Source of the DNA: Billgrantia tianxiuensis
Lineage (GTDB): Bacteria > Pseudomonadota > Gammaproteobacteria > Pseudomonadales > Halomonadaceae
NCBI RefSeq assembly: GCF_009834345.1
Contig: NZ_CP035042.1
Span: 2,294,001 to 2,358,000, forward strand
Length of the DNA stretch: 64,000 nucleotides
Direction: 5' to 3'
Part shown: positions 50,828 through 56,812 of the stretch, piece after piece
Numbering within the stretch: the stretch's first letter is position 1
How the letters are laid out: every line of letters starts with the position of its first letter
Made by a program: the position numbers and the translations under genes
The notes under the pieces: generated by a model
What the model saw: the letters and a program-made list of their open reading frames with translations, nothing else
The model's database searches: none
Told to the model about the DNA's origin: nothing

Positions 50828-51519
50828 ATGGACATACCAGAGATCAAGCGCCGGTTGGCGAAGCCGGCCACCAAATTCATCACGGGGGCTTCAGGCCGAC
50901 TGGCCTGGATGACGAGAGTTGGATCGGCAAGGTCTTTCTCTATCGGCCAGATGAAGCTGTTCCGCTTGATGAGTCGGGCGAGAAAATGCTTCCTCTTGCA
51001 CAGTTCTATCTGCCCGGCCTTCCCTTCTGTAGCCCACTCCTGAGCGATACGCGCGTCCTCACGCTGTTTATGTCGAGGACCTTTCCCGAGCAGTTCGAGG
51101 AGATGGGCAGGAACTGGCTCATAAGGGAGTACGGTTCTCATGAGCGCCTGGAGCGCAGAGAAGAACCCGTTCCAGTGCCATCTCTCAAGCCATTTCCGCT
51201 AAGGGCCGAGTTGGTCGGCGCGGATTTCCCGCTATGGGATGGTGGTGTGCCGCCGGAGTTGGAGGAGGAGGTCCTACGTTTGGAGCGCGCCGGCGAGATT
51301 GAAAGCTATTACGATATCATCTCCCACACGTATGAGCACAAGATTGGTGGGTACCCATCATTTTGTCAGTCGGGCGTTGATCCGGGCGAGGGCTTCGAGT
51401 TTGTCTTCCAGCTCTCGTCCGACTCGAAGGTGGGTCTTAACGTGGTAGGCAACGGAAGCCTGATGCTCTGGAAGCATGAGGGCACTGGCGAGTGGGTGCT
51501 CTACTATGACTTTTACTGA
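50828..51519 (+). pseudogene. Cassette 7: DUF1963 (YwqG-like) protein, one apparent frameshift
   Basis: The first frame starts MDIPEIKRRLAKPATKFITG at an ATG at 50828. After a five-G run near 50884 the protein continues in another frame as GFRPTGLDDESWIGKVFLYR and on to MLPLAQFYLPGLPFCSPLLS. DUF1963 features are clear: LPLAQFYLPGLPF near the N-terminus, HKIGGYPSFCQSGVDPGEGF, FEFVFQLSSDSKVG and a terminal GEWVLYYDFY. One missing G joins the two parts into about 231 residues. The role of the family is unknown; it is a common cassette passenger. Confidence 0.82.
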
Positions 51520-51553
51520 ACCGTGTTTATCGTGAAAAGCCTGTGTAAGAAGA

Positions 51554-51578
51554 GCCTAACCAGGGCGTGGAGCCGACA
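51554..51578 (+). other. attC left half of cassette 7, cut by an IS3 fragment
   Basis: GCCTAAC (51554-51560) followed by CAGGGCGTGGAGCCGAC is a canonical R''-L'' arm. The right arm is absent; IS3-type sequence begins at about 51,579. Confidence 0.75.
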
Positions 51579-51890
51579 GTGGAACTTCCCCCACTTCAGT
51601 GGACACGCATCGCTAACCGCTATGGAGGTAGACGATGCCGGCCATGAATACGGGGAAGAACACCCCAAAGTACTCGGTTGAATTCAATCTGAATGGAGTT
51701 CAGTGGAGTCATCAGCCTCACCGGGGTGTCAAAGGCGTAGCCGAAGCACTGGATATCCACCCCTTCATGCTGTCACGCTGGCGCAAGGAATACCGGGAAG
51801 GGGAATTTGCCATGAGCAAGCCGAAGGTACCGCCAGACGCCAAGAAGCAGCTGAAGGAACAGGATGAGGTCAGCCGCCGCAAGCGCCGTA
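51579..51890 (+). mobile_element. IS3-family fragment: left end and partial OrfA
   Basis: TGGAACTTCCCCCACTTCAG looks like an IS terminal end. It is followed by an OrfA-type reading frame starting at about 51,635 (MNTGKNTPKYSVEFNLNGVQ) with the helix-turn-helix part GVAEALDIHPFMLSRWRKEY and EFAMSKPKV. The frame is cut near SRRKRR and joins lipoprotein sequence. OrfB and the right terminal end are missing, so it cannot transpose by itself. Confidence 0.8.
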
Positions 51891-52281
51891 ACGACTTTAT
51901 CTCTGTATTATTTCTTTTATTGGCTGCAGGGTGCGCTGATGATTCAACAGAACGTTATAAAAACCTACCGCAGGGGGGTACATTGCGAAAGCAAAAACTA
52001 ATACATATGATGTTTTCATTGTTTCTGGTGAGGCGAAACTCAATATGGTCTCAGGAAAGTATAAAGTTCAATCTGAGGTGCCAGGATTTCTAAAGAGAAG
52101 AGTGCCAATTAGCGTGCAGAGAATGTTTGCTGTGGAAACGGAAGAATGTGGCAGTATCGAGTTTTTAGAGCCGCTGGTTGGGGATCTCATATGCACATCT
52201 TGTAATTCATATGTTTTCAGTCGTTGGGCGAACTGTCCGCTCAGTCGAGCGCGAGTGCCTTTTGAATGGAAGGAAATTTGA
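51891..52281 (+). pseudogene. Cassette 8: lipoprotein gene without its start, and frameshifted
   Basis: The sequence picks up at FISVLFLLLAAGCADDSTER, a lipobox signal whose first residues and ATG are missing because the IS3 fragment is joined there. After a six-G run at 51973-51978 the natural continuation is in another frame: YIAKAKTNTYDVFIVSGEAK, then KYKVQSEVPGFLKRRVPI and a cysteine pair in GDLICTSCNSYVF, to the stop at 52281. One more G would join the frames. The family is unknown. It reads through from OrfA at the moment, so any product would be an aberrant fusion. Confidence 0.65.
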
Positions 52282-52311
52282 GAAATTCGTCAGAGTGTCA
52301 TAATTGCTACT

Positions 52312-52417
52312 GCTTAACAATCCATTTTAGTTCACTCCGGCCCTGACGGGCCTCCAGCGGACGGCCTTTTTCTCTGCTTCGTTACGCAAAGGGTGCCGTT
52401 GAATATTGGTGTTAAAG
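52312..52417 (+). other. attC site of cassette 8
   Basis: R'' GCTTAAC (52312-52318) and R'-like GTTAAAG (52411-52417), 106 bp. The arms CAATCCATTTTAG and GAATATTGGT are complementary in part; the central stem contains GGCCCTGACGGGCC. Confidence 0.7.
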
Positions 52418-52467
52418 TATTCTGGGCTATGCCCGGGGTCATCGATTTTCATGGGCAAAAGGCTTGG
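52418..52467 (+). pseudogene. 3' scrap of an ArsN2-type acetyltransferase cassette
   Basis: TTCTGGGCTATGCCCGG and ATTTTCATGGGCAAAAGGCTT match the last 45 bp of the acetyltransferase gene at 55,104-55,526 (protein SGLCPxSSIFMGKxL) with only a few changes. Nothing upstream belongs to that gene, so this is a 3' leftover of a related cassette. Confidence 0.75.
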
Positions 52468-52515
52468 CGCTAACCAAGCGCTGCACTGGACAAGGCGGTG
52501 AACGCGGCGTTATGC
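52468..52515 (+). other. Short attC after the acetyltransferase scrap
   Basis: R'' CGCTAAC (52468-52474) and R' GTTATGC (52509-52515), 48 bp. CAAGCGCTGCACTGGAC and GCGGTGAACGCGGC are attC-type arms; the central stem seems shortened. Confidence 0.7.
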
Positions 52516-52532
52516 ACCAAGAGAGACTATAG

Positions 52533-53093
52533 ATGGAACCTAACAGAATCTACTTCAAAGACAACCCTTGGCCTGAGGGGCACCCGATCAAAAGGTTCGC
52601 ATGGTCGGCAAAAGAGATAGACGGCGACATATGGTTTGACATGCATCTGGAGTCTGCTGACTACTACGCGGAACGGGACATAGAAGACGATGAAGACGAA
52701 GGTTATCCATCAGACTGGACGGCGCCAGCGGTGTGGAGTAATTACCACTCATGTATCTTGTCTTCTAACTACTGGCACCATGGCGGTTTCAGAGTTTGCT
52801 CAAAAGCAGAGTGCACGCCTGAGTTTTTGGACGGCCTTGAGCTACTTGTCGACCCGAGCCTTGAAACAATCGATAATTACGATGATCTAGCGTTTCATAT
52901 ATATCTACTGGGGCATGATGCGGTCGCGAAACACCGAATTAGATTTGAACGAATTGGTAACACACTGAGATTCAAAATTTTCTGGGCAGGCTTGATCGCA
53001 CAGGCTTACGTTGGGGACTACGAATTCAAGCACGAGTTTTCTGCTGTGGTGTCCAATGCAGAGTATCCTGTGCTTTCGGGAAATGTTGCATAA
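52533..53093 (+). CDS. Cassette 9: hypothetical protein
   Basis: 186 residues from an ATG at 52533, 17 bp after an attC. Acidic, aromatic-rich soluble protein (IWFDMHLESADYYAERDIED; TAPAVWSNYHSCILSSNYWH). No membrane segment and no catalytic motif is recognisable to me. The stop overlaps the R'' end of its attC, a sign of a long-adapted cassette. Confidence 0.75.
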   Translation: MEPNRIYFKDNPWPEGHPIKRFAWSAKEIDGDIWFDMHLESADYYAERDIEDDEDEGYPSDWTAPAVWSNYHSCILSSNYWHHGGFRVCSKAECTPEFLDGLELLVDPSLETIDNYDDLAFHIYLLGHDAVAKHRIRFERIGNTLRFKIFWAGLIAQAYVGDYEFKHEFSAVVSNAEYPVLSGNVA

Positions 53094-53170
53094 CCAATGC
53101 AGGCACGCGGCGCCCTTTCCATTGCACCTTCGGCTACATTCCAAGGGCGCGCATGCTGCAGGCGTTATGC
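53088..53170 (+). other. attC site of cassette 9
   Basis: R'' GCATAAC (53088-53094) and R' GTTATGC (53164-53170) are perfect complements; the arms CAATGCAGGCACGCGGCGCCC and GGGCGCGCATGCTGCAGGC pair well. 83 bp. Confidence 0.92.
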
Positions 53171-53185
53171 ATTCGGAGTAGATAC

Positions 53186-53551
53186 ATGAAAAAAATTTCG
53201 ATTGGCGAGAAATTTGGTCTGTTTCACGAGGAGTGGACTCCTAAGATAATCGCCGAAACTAACGGCCAGCTTGTAAAGCTTGCAAAGGGAAGCGGCGAGC
53301 TTGTGTGGCACAAGCACGAAAACGAAGATGAACTGTTTATCGTCTTTAAAGGGCAGCTCACCATACAGATGCATGAAGGAGATGTTACTTTAGGTCCAAA
53401 TGAAATGTTCGTTGTGCCAAAGGGGGTTGAGCATTGTCCATTGGCGGAACCAGGGACACACTTTATGATGATTGAGCCTGGAAGCACGGCGCATACTGGC
53501 GACCTCAAGACTGATGTTACGGTCTCCGCCGAAGACCAAGAATGGATTTGA
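53186..53551 (+). CDS. Cassette 10: cupin-fold protein
   Basis: 121 residues from the ATG at 53186. The cupin motif 1 (LVWHKHENEDELFIVFKGQL, with two His and a Glu as metal ligands) and motif 2 (PNEMFVVPKGVEHCPLAEPG, with the second-site His) are both present. It is a single-domain cupin similar to small proteins annotated as mannose-6-phosphate-isomerase-like. The reaction is not predictable. The cassette is complete with attC on both sides. Confidence 0.88.
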   Translation: MKKISIGEKFGLFHEEWTPKIIAETNGQLVKLAKGSGELVWHKHENEDELFIVFKGQLTIQMHEGDVTLGPNEMFVVPKGVEHCPLAEPGTHFMMIEPGSTAHTGDLKTDVTVSAEDQEWI

Positions 53552-53552
53552 T

Positions 53553-53651
53553 GCATAACAAGGACGCTGCAGCCCGACGCTCGGCCCTGTAGCGGCCTTG
53601 TTGCCCCAAATCCGCGCCAGCCTTAAGCGCAGCTCAGCTTCGTCGTTAGCC
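53553..53651 (+). other. attC site of cassette 10
   Basis: R'' GCATAAC (53553-53559) and R' GTTAGCC (53645-53651), 99 bp, with stem parts CAAGGACGCTGCAGCCCGACGC-like on the left and GCGCAGCTCAGCTTCGTC on the right. Confidence 0.83.
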
Positions 53652-53671
53652 GCTAAAAGGGGAGTACTACC

Positions 53672-54298
53672 ATGTCAATCGAGCTATGGCTTGCCTTCGT
53701 TGCCGCATCTGCGGTGCTTCTCATCATTCCTGGTCCGACCATCCTCACGGTCATAAGCTACTCCATGACGCATGGCCGGCGTGCGAATGTGCCGCTCGTC
53801 GCTGCCGTTGCTCTCGGCGACTCAACGGCCTTGGTGGTATCTCTCCTCGGCTTAGGTGCACTCCTGGCAACCTCGGCTTTCTGGTTTACGGTCGTCAAAT
53901 GGGCTGGCGGACTGTATTTGCTTTACCTTGGCATCAAGCTCCTGCGCGCTGGCATTTCTGCCGTGGAGCTGTCTGCGCCGGCTGCGCCGGGATCACGTTG
54001 GAAGCTGTTCGCGAACACCTACCTGGTCACCGCGCTCAATCCGAAGGGCATCGTATTCTTCGTTGCCTTTCTGCCGCAGTTCATCAATCCAAGCTTGGCC
54101 GTCACGCAACAGCTTTGGGTCTTGGCAGTCACATTCGTAGCAATGGCCGCGCTCAACGCAACGCTGTATGCAGTATTTGCTGGCTCGGCGCGAAAGTTTC
54201 TGTCCTCGCCACGGGCGCAACGACGCTTCAACCTGGCAGGTGGTTCGCTGCTCTCAGCAGCTGGCGTGTGGGCACTCCTCGCAAAGCGTCCTGCATGA
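53672..54298 (+). CDS. Cassette 11: LysE/RhtB family amino-acid exporter
   Basis: 208 residues, six predicted membrane helices. The N-terminus LAFVAASAVLLIIPGPTILT has the LysE hallmark PGPT. It continues with AVALGDSTALVVSLLGLGAL, KWAGGLYLLYLGIKLLRAG and the conserved ALNPKGIVFFVAFLPQFINP. The substrate may be homoserine, threonine or another amino acid. The ATG follows AGGGGAGTACTACC. Composition is nearer the GC-rich backbone than in neighbouring cassettes, hinting at a different donor. Confidence 0.92.
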   Translation: MSIELWLAFVAASAVLLIIPGPTILTVISYSMTHGRRANVPLVAAVALGDSTALVVSLLGLGALLATSAFWFTVVKWAGGLYLLYLGIKLLRAGISAVELSAPAAPGSRWKLFANTYLVTALNPKGIVFFVAFLPQFINPSLAVTQQLWVLAVTFVAMAALNATLYAVFAGSARKFLSSPRAQRRFNLAGGSLLSAAGVWALLAKRPA

Positions 54299-54380
54299 AG
54301 GCGGCTATCCCGCCCATCGAGCGGACGCCTTCCAGCGGGCTTTGTCTGCTGCCAGGCGCCGCTCACGTCCGGCGTTAAGC
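54293..54380 (+). other. attC site of cassette 11 (degenerate R'')
   Basis: R' GTTAAGC (54374-54380) is canonical; the expected R'' is present only as GCATGAA (54293-54299) across the exporter stop. The stem parts AGGCGGCTATCCCGCC and GGCGCCGCTCACGTCCGGC support it. Confidence 0.65.
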
Positions 54381-54384
54381 CTCC

Positions 54385-54431
54385 GCTGCACTAACAGCGA
54401 GCAGTTCGTTTTGCTGTTCCTGGCTTCGTAG
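54385..54431 (+). pseudogene. 3' scrap of a DUF1304 cassette
   Basis: CCGCTGCACT and TTCGTTTTGCTGTTCCTGGC followed by TTCGTAG parallel the last 45 bp of the DUF1304 gene at 56,411-56,773 (protein end LVLLFLAA). Only the tail is present, right after an attC. Confidence 0.6.
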
Positions 54432-54447
54432 AGAACGGCTGCCAGAT

Positions 54448-54489
54448 GCCGTGACGCCTAAGCCCACGCTCAATCCGACGCGTTACGGC
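54448..54489 (+). other. Compact attC-like palindrome
   Basis: GCCGTGACGCC (from 54448) and GACGCGTTACGGC (to 54489) form imperfect arms with an R'-like GTTACGG. At 42 bp it is shorter than normal attC sites, but it sits where one is expected. Confidence 0.45.
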
Positions 54490-54537
54490 ATTCTTCCGTA
54501 CGAGGTTTCGGTTGACAATAGCCGAATGGGAGGGAAG

Positions 54538-55032
54538 ATGCATCTCAGTGAGCTGACAATTAAAGAACTTCTGCAGCTTCAGGCTGCCGCGACCAATGAG
54601 CTTAGAGTCAGGGGTATAGTCAGAACTCAAAATAATCCGCTGGGTGATTATACAGAGTGGCTGGTGGCAGAGGCCTTGGGTCTTGAGCTTCAGGCCAACT
54701 CAATGGCGGGATATGACGGCATCACCAAGGATGGTGTGCGTATTCAGATAAAGGGGCGTCGTGTGACCCCCGGAAATGATTCACGTCAGCTAAGTGCTAT
54801 CAGGAAGTACGCTGAGAAGGACTTTGATGCTCTGGCGGCCATAATTTACGACGAGGACTTCAATGTCCTTGAAGCATTGTTGATTCCTCACGAGGTTGTG
54901 GGAGATTATGCTTCGTATCGTGAGCATGTGAATGCTCATATTCTGATACTGAAAGGACCAGTCTTGAGTGACCCAAGAGTTCAGTGCTTTAAACATGTGC
55001 TGGGCAGTTTGCAAGGCCAAGCACGGCTATAG
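54538..55032 (+). CDS. Cassette 12: probable PD-(D/E)xK-fold protein (DUF6998-like)
   Basis: 164 residues from the ATG at 54538, which follows GGGAGGGAAG. The N-terminal helix MHLSELTIKELLQLQAAATN is followed by LGDYTEWLVAEALGLELQAN and GYDGITKDGVRIQIKGRRV. The conserved Glu, then the D-x(n)-Q-x-K pattern (DGVRIQIKGR), is what one sees in restriction-endonuclease-like nucleases. The C-terminus carries LEALLIPHEVVGDYASYREH. It may be a nuclease or a degenerate relative; no methylase or partner is adjacent. I believe this family is catalogued as DUF6998. Confidence 0.7.
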   Translation: MHLSELTIKELLQLQAAATNELRVRGIVRTQNNPLGDYTEWLVAEALGLELQANSMAGYDGITKDGVRIQIKGRRVTPGNDSRQLSAIRKYAEKDFDALAAIIYDEDFNVLEALLIPHEVVGDYASYREHVNAHILILKGPVLSDPRVQCFKHVLGSLQGQARL

Positions 55033-55089
55033 ATTTTTCGCTGCGGTTGCACCTTCACTACAAATCTTCACGTGTTGGTGAGGTTGGCG
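55004..55089 (+). other. Degenerate attC of cassette 12
   Basis: TTTCGCTGCGGTTGCACC and TTCACGTGTTGGTGAGG parallel the attC of cassette 1, but the R' is GTTGGCG (55083-55089) and the R'' region is now coding sequence (GCAAGGCCAAGCAC). Confidence 0.55.
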
Positions 55090-55103
55090 ATTAAGGAGAG
55101 TTC

Positions 55104-55526
55104 ATGGAGAAAATTGCCTACAGCCAAGAAGTTAGAGATCTCTTGGTTGCTTGTGACCTGCCAGTTGCTGATTTGCGGGATGATGGCGGCGTTTGTTTCT
55201 TTGGCCTTCGTCATCAAAGTGATCTAGTGGGCGTCATAGGGGTTGAGGTATGCGGTGATTATGGACTGCTTCGCTCGCTCGCTATTTCTGCAACCCATCG
55301 AGGAAATGGCCTTGGTCAGAAGCTTGTGGCATTTTCTGAAGAGTGGGCAACTTGCTCTGGCCTAAAAGCGCTATATCTTCTGACAAACACAGCTGATAAT
55401 TTCTTCAAGCGCTTGGGCTACGAGGTACTAACTCGCTCGGAGGCTCCAAACGTCATCACTGAGACACAGCAATTTTCTGGGCTATGCCCGGACTCATCAA
55501 TTTTCATGGGTAAAGGGCTTGTGTAA
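55104..55526 (+). CDS. Cassette 13: ArsN2-like GNAT acetyltransferase
   Basis: 140 residues from an ATG preceded by TAAGGAGAG. The acetyl-CoA binding loop is SATHRGNGLGQKLVAFSEEW, and the ArsN2 features are LLVACDLPVADLRDDGGV near the N-terminus, VEVCGDYGLLRSLAI, FFKRLGYEVL, and the C-terminal FSGLCPDSSIFMGKGL. ArsN2 proteins accompany arsenic-resistance genes and N-acetylate organoarsenicals in some cases, but no ars genes are next to it here. A 3' scrap of a sibling cassette lies at 52,418-52,467. Confidence 0.85.
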   Translation: MEKIAYSQEVRDLLVACDLPVADLRDDGGVCFFGLRHQSDLVGVIGVEVCGDYGLLRSLAISATHRGNGLGQKLVAFSEEWATCSGLKALYLLTNTADNFFKRLGYEVLTRSEAPNVITETQQFSGLCPDSSIFMGKGLV

Positions 55527-55571
55527 TGCCCCTTGGTTTCTGCGCACCTACGCGGCTAATGCCGAGGGTGC

Positions 55572-55680
55572 TTAGGGCGCCACATGGCCCAAAGACTGAT
55601 TTGACCGTTCTTCGTTGTAGTGCCGAATCCAACGATCGATGAACGCTCTGGCTTGGCCCAGTGACTCAAGCAGGTTCCGG
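55572..55680 (-). mobile_element. IS3-family OrfB remnant (C-terminal end)
   Basis: On the minus strand the frame ESLGQARAFIDRWIRHYNEE then RSNQSLGHVAP and a stop (TTA at 55572-55574) is the typical end of an IS3-family DDE transposase. Only about 35 residues remain, with no catalytic residue except possibly the last Glu region. It is opposite in strand to the OrfA fragment at 51,635 and lies where the attC of cassette 13 should be. Confidence 0.75.
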
Positions 55681-55825
55681 AAAAGCCCGCAAGAAACAAG
55701 AGAGAAGTTTCAAAGTTTGTAATTCTATGTGCGATCCAAAAACTATTAACAACTATGTTCGTACTCTTGTCTACAGTCTGGTAAAGAGTGTTGGATTTAT
55801 GCAGCGGGAAGGAATACATAGTAAT
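55681..55825 (+). other. Cassette scrap between an IS3 remnant and an attC
   Basis: 145 bp, AT-rich. The frame VRTLVYSLVKSVGFMQREGI runs into the following attC, as a cassette's 3' coding end would. The start is missing and no family is recognisable. Confidence 0.4.
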
Positions 55826-55898
55826 GCGCTGTTGACGGACAATTTTACACCGCTTCTTGGTTCCAAATTGCCGCATAACTCTGCCTTAGTCGTTAAGG
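55819..55898 (+). other. attC site of the 55,7xx scrap
   Basis: GCGCTGTTGACGGACAATTTT and CAAATTGCCGC are close to the attC sites at 61,203 and 63,054. R' is GTTAAGG (55892-55898); R'' is weak (ATAGTAAT). Confidence 0.7.
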
Positions 55899-55905
55899 AG
55901 GAACT

Positions 55906-56262
55906 ATGAGCTACGACTTGAATTTTTGGAAGTACAACGATGGTATCGCCCTCGAACATCAAGTGGTTTACGAGAGATTGAGCGATGGAAAACATGTGGA
56001 AGGGCTTGAAGAGCTTCCGATTGGGGCGATGCTGGAACGCTTAAAAGATCTCTTCGCCGATGGGTGGCGTCAGGTAGATGAGACTACTTGGGAGAATGAG
56101 AAGCGGGGCGCTTTTCAGATCTTTACCACACCGCAGTTTTTTAGAGTCGACTGCTACGGTATGAGGGGTGAGGACATGAACCGACTTATCGATTTAGGGG
56201 CTGAATTCGGCTGTCCTCTCTATGATCCCCAGGCCGGGGTGCGCTTCGATGGGAACGGCTGA
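55906..56262 (+). CDS. Cassette 14: hypothetical protein (MSYDLNFWK type)
   Basis: 118 residues from the ATG at 55906, preceded by AAGGAGGAACT, an excellent ribosome binding site. It begins MSYDLNFWKYNDGIALEHQV and continues with LEELPIGAMLERLKDLFADG and AFQIFTTPQFFRVDCYGM. Small proteins with this opening are frequent in cassette arrays and in contact-dependent or polymorphic-toxin immunity contexts, but no function is established that I know of. No membrane segment. Confidence 0.8.
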   Translation: MSYDLNFWKYNDGIALEHQVVYERLSDGKHVEGLEELPIGAMLERLKDLFADGWRQVDETTWENEKRGAFQIFTTPQFFRVDCYGMRGEDMNRLIDLGAEFGCPLYDPQAGVRFDGNG

Positions 56263-56338
56263 CAACCGCTTTGAGTCCGACGGCTTACCCTTCCGCTGCG
56301 CTCTAGGCCAAGTCGCGGCTCAAGCGGAACGGTTAGAT
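56260..56338 (+). other. attC site of cassette 14
   Basis: R''-like TGACAAC (56260-56266) and R' GTTAGAT (56332-56338), 79 bp. The arms CGCTTTGAGTCCGACGGC and GTCGCGGCTCAAGCGGAAC pair well. Confidence 0.8.
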
Positions 56339-56410
56339 GTCATCTAAGTTGAATTACCGCCGAGCCGCGTCACTTCCACGTCAATCCTACCCATTTCGGA
56401 GCAGCACCGA

Positions 56411-56773
56411 GTGCTTATCATCGCCGCCAATATCGTTGTATTCCTTGTCGCAGCCTTGCACGTCTACATCCTCATCCTGGAGATGTTCTTTTGGGACAAG
56501 CCGCTGGGGAGAAGGGCCTTTGGCTTGAGCGCCGATTTCGCAGTGCAGACGAAGACGTTGGCGGCAAACCAAGGCCTGTACAACGGCTTCCTGGCGGCAG
56601 GGCTCTTCTGGGGCCTTGCCCTTGGCCAAGCTGGATTCTCCATCAAAGTCTTCTTCCTGCTTTGCGTCTTCGTCGCTGGGGTCTACGGCGGCCTGACGGC
56701 AAACAAGAAGATTCTCCTCATTCAAGCGGTTCCCGCTGCGCTGGGTCTCGTTCTGCTGTTCCTGGCTGCGTAA
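56411..56773 (+). CDS. Cassette 15: DUF1304 family membrane protein
   Basis: 120 residues from a GTG at 56411. Four hydrophobic segments are visible: IIAANIVVFLVAALHVYILI, LYNGFLAAGLFWGLALGQ, VFFLLCVFVAGVYGGLTA and LIQAVPAALGLVLLFLAA. The DUF1304 signature HVYILILEMFFWDKPLGRRA with KTLAANQGLYNGFLA is clear. Its function is unknown. The stop falls in the R'' of a truncated attC. A scrap of a sibling cassette lies at 54,385-54,431. Confidence 0.88.
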   Translation: MLIIAANIVVFLVAALHVYILILEMFFWDKPLGRRAFGLSADFAVQTKTLAANQGLYNGFLAAGLFWGLALGQAGFSIKVFFLLCVFVAGVYGGLTANKKILLIQAVPAALGLVLLFLAA

Positions 56774-56812
56774 CAGACTGCGCTTGAGCCTAGCGTGAGG
56801 CCAGTCTCTGGC
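56768..56812 (+). other. attC left half at the end of array 1
   Basis: GCGTAAC (56768-56774) followed by AGACTGCGCTTGAGCCTAGC is an R''-L'' arm. No R' follows; the GGDEF-EAL gene ends at 56,813. Confidence 0.65.

Larger units (their letters stand above)
47474..56812 (+). mobile_element. Integron cassette array 1 (no integrase present)
   Basis: About fifteen consecutive plus-strand ORFs, each typically under 220 codons, are separated by attC sites of about 70-106 bp with R'' RYYYAAC and R' GTTRRRY ends. Base composition is AT-richer than the flanks and codon use varies between cassettes. The array is damaged: several attC sites are truncated or collapsed, two IS3 fragments are present, and some genes are scraps. 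The right end is cut in an attC left half at 56,768-56,812, where a GC-rich gene on the opposite strand begins. Confidence 0.85.
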
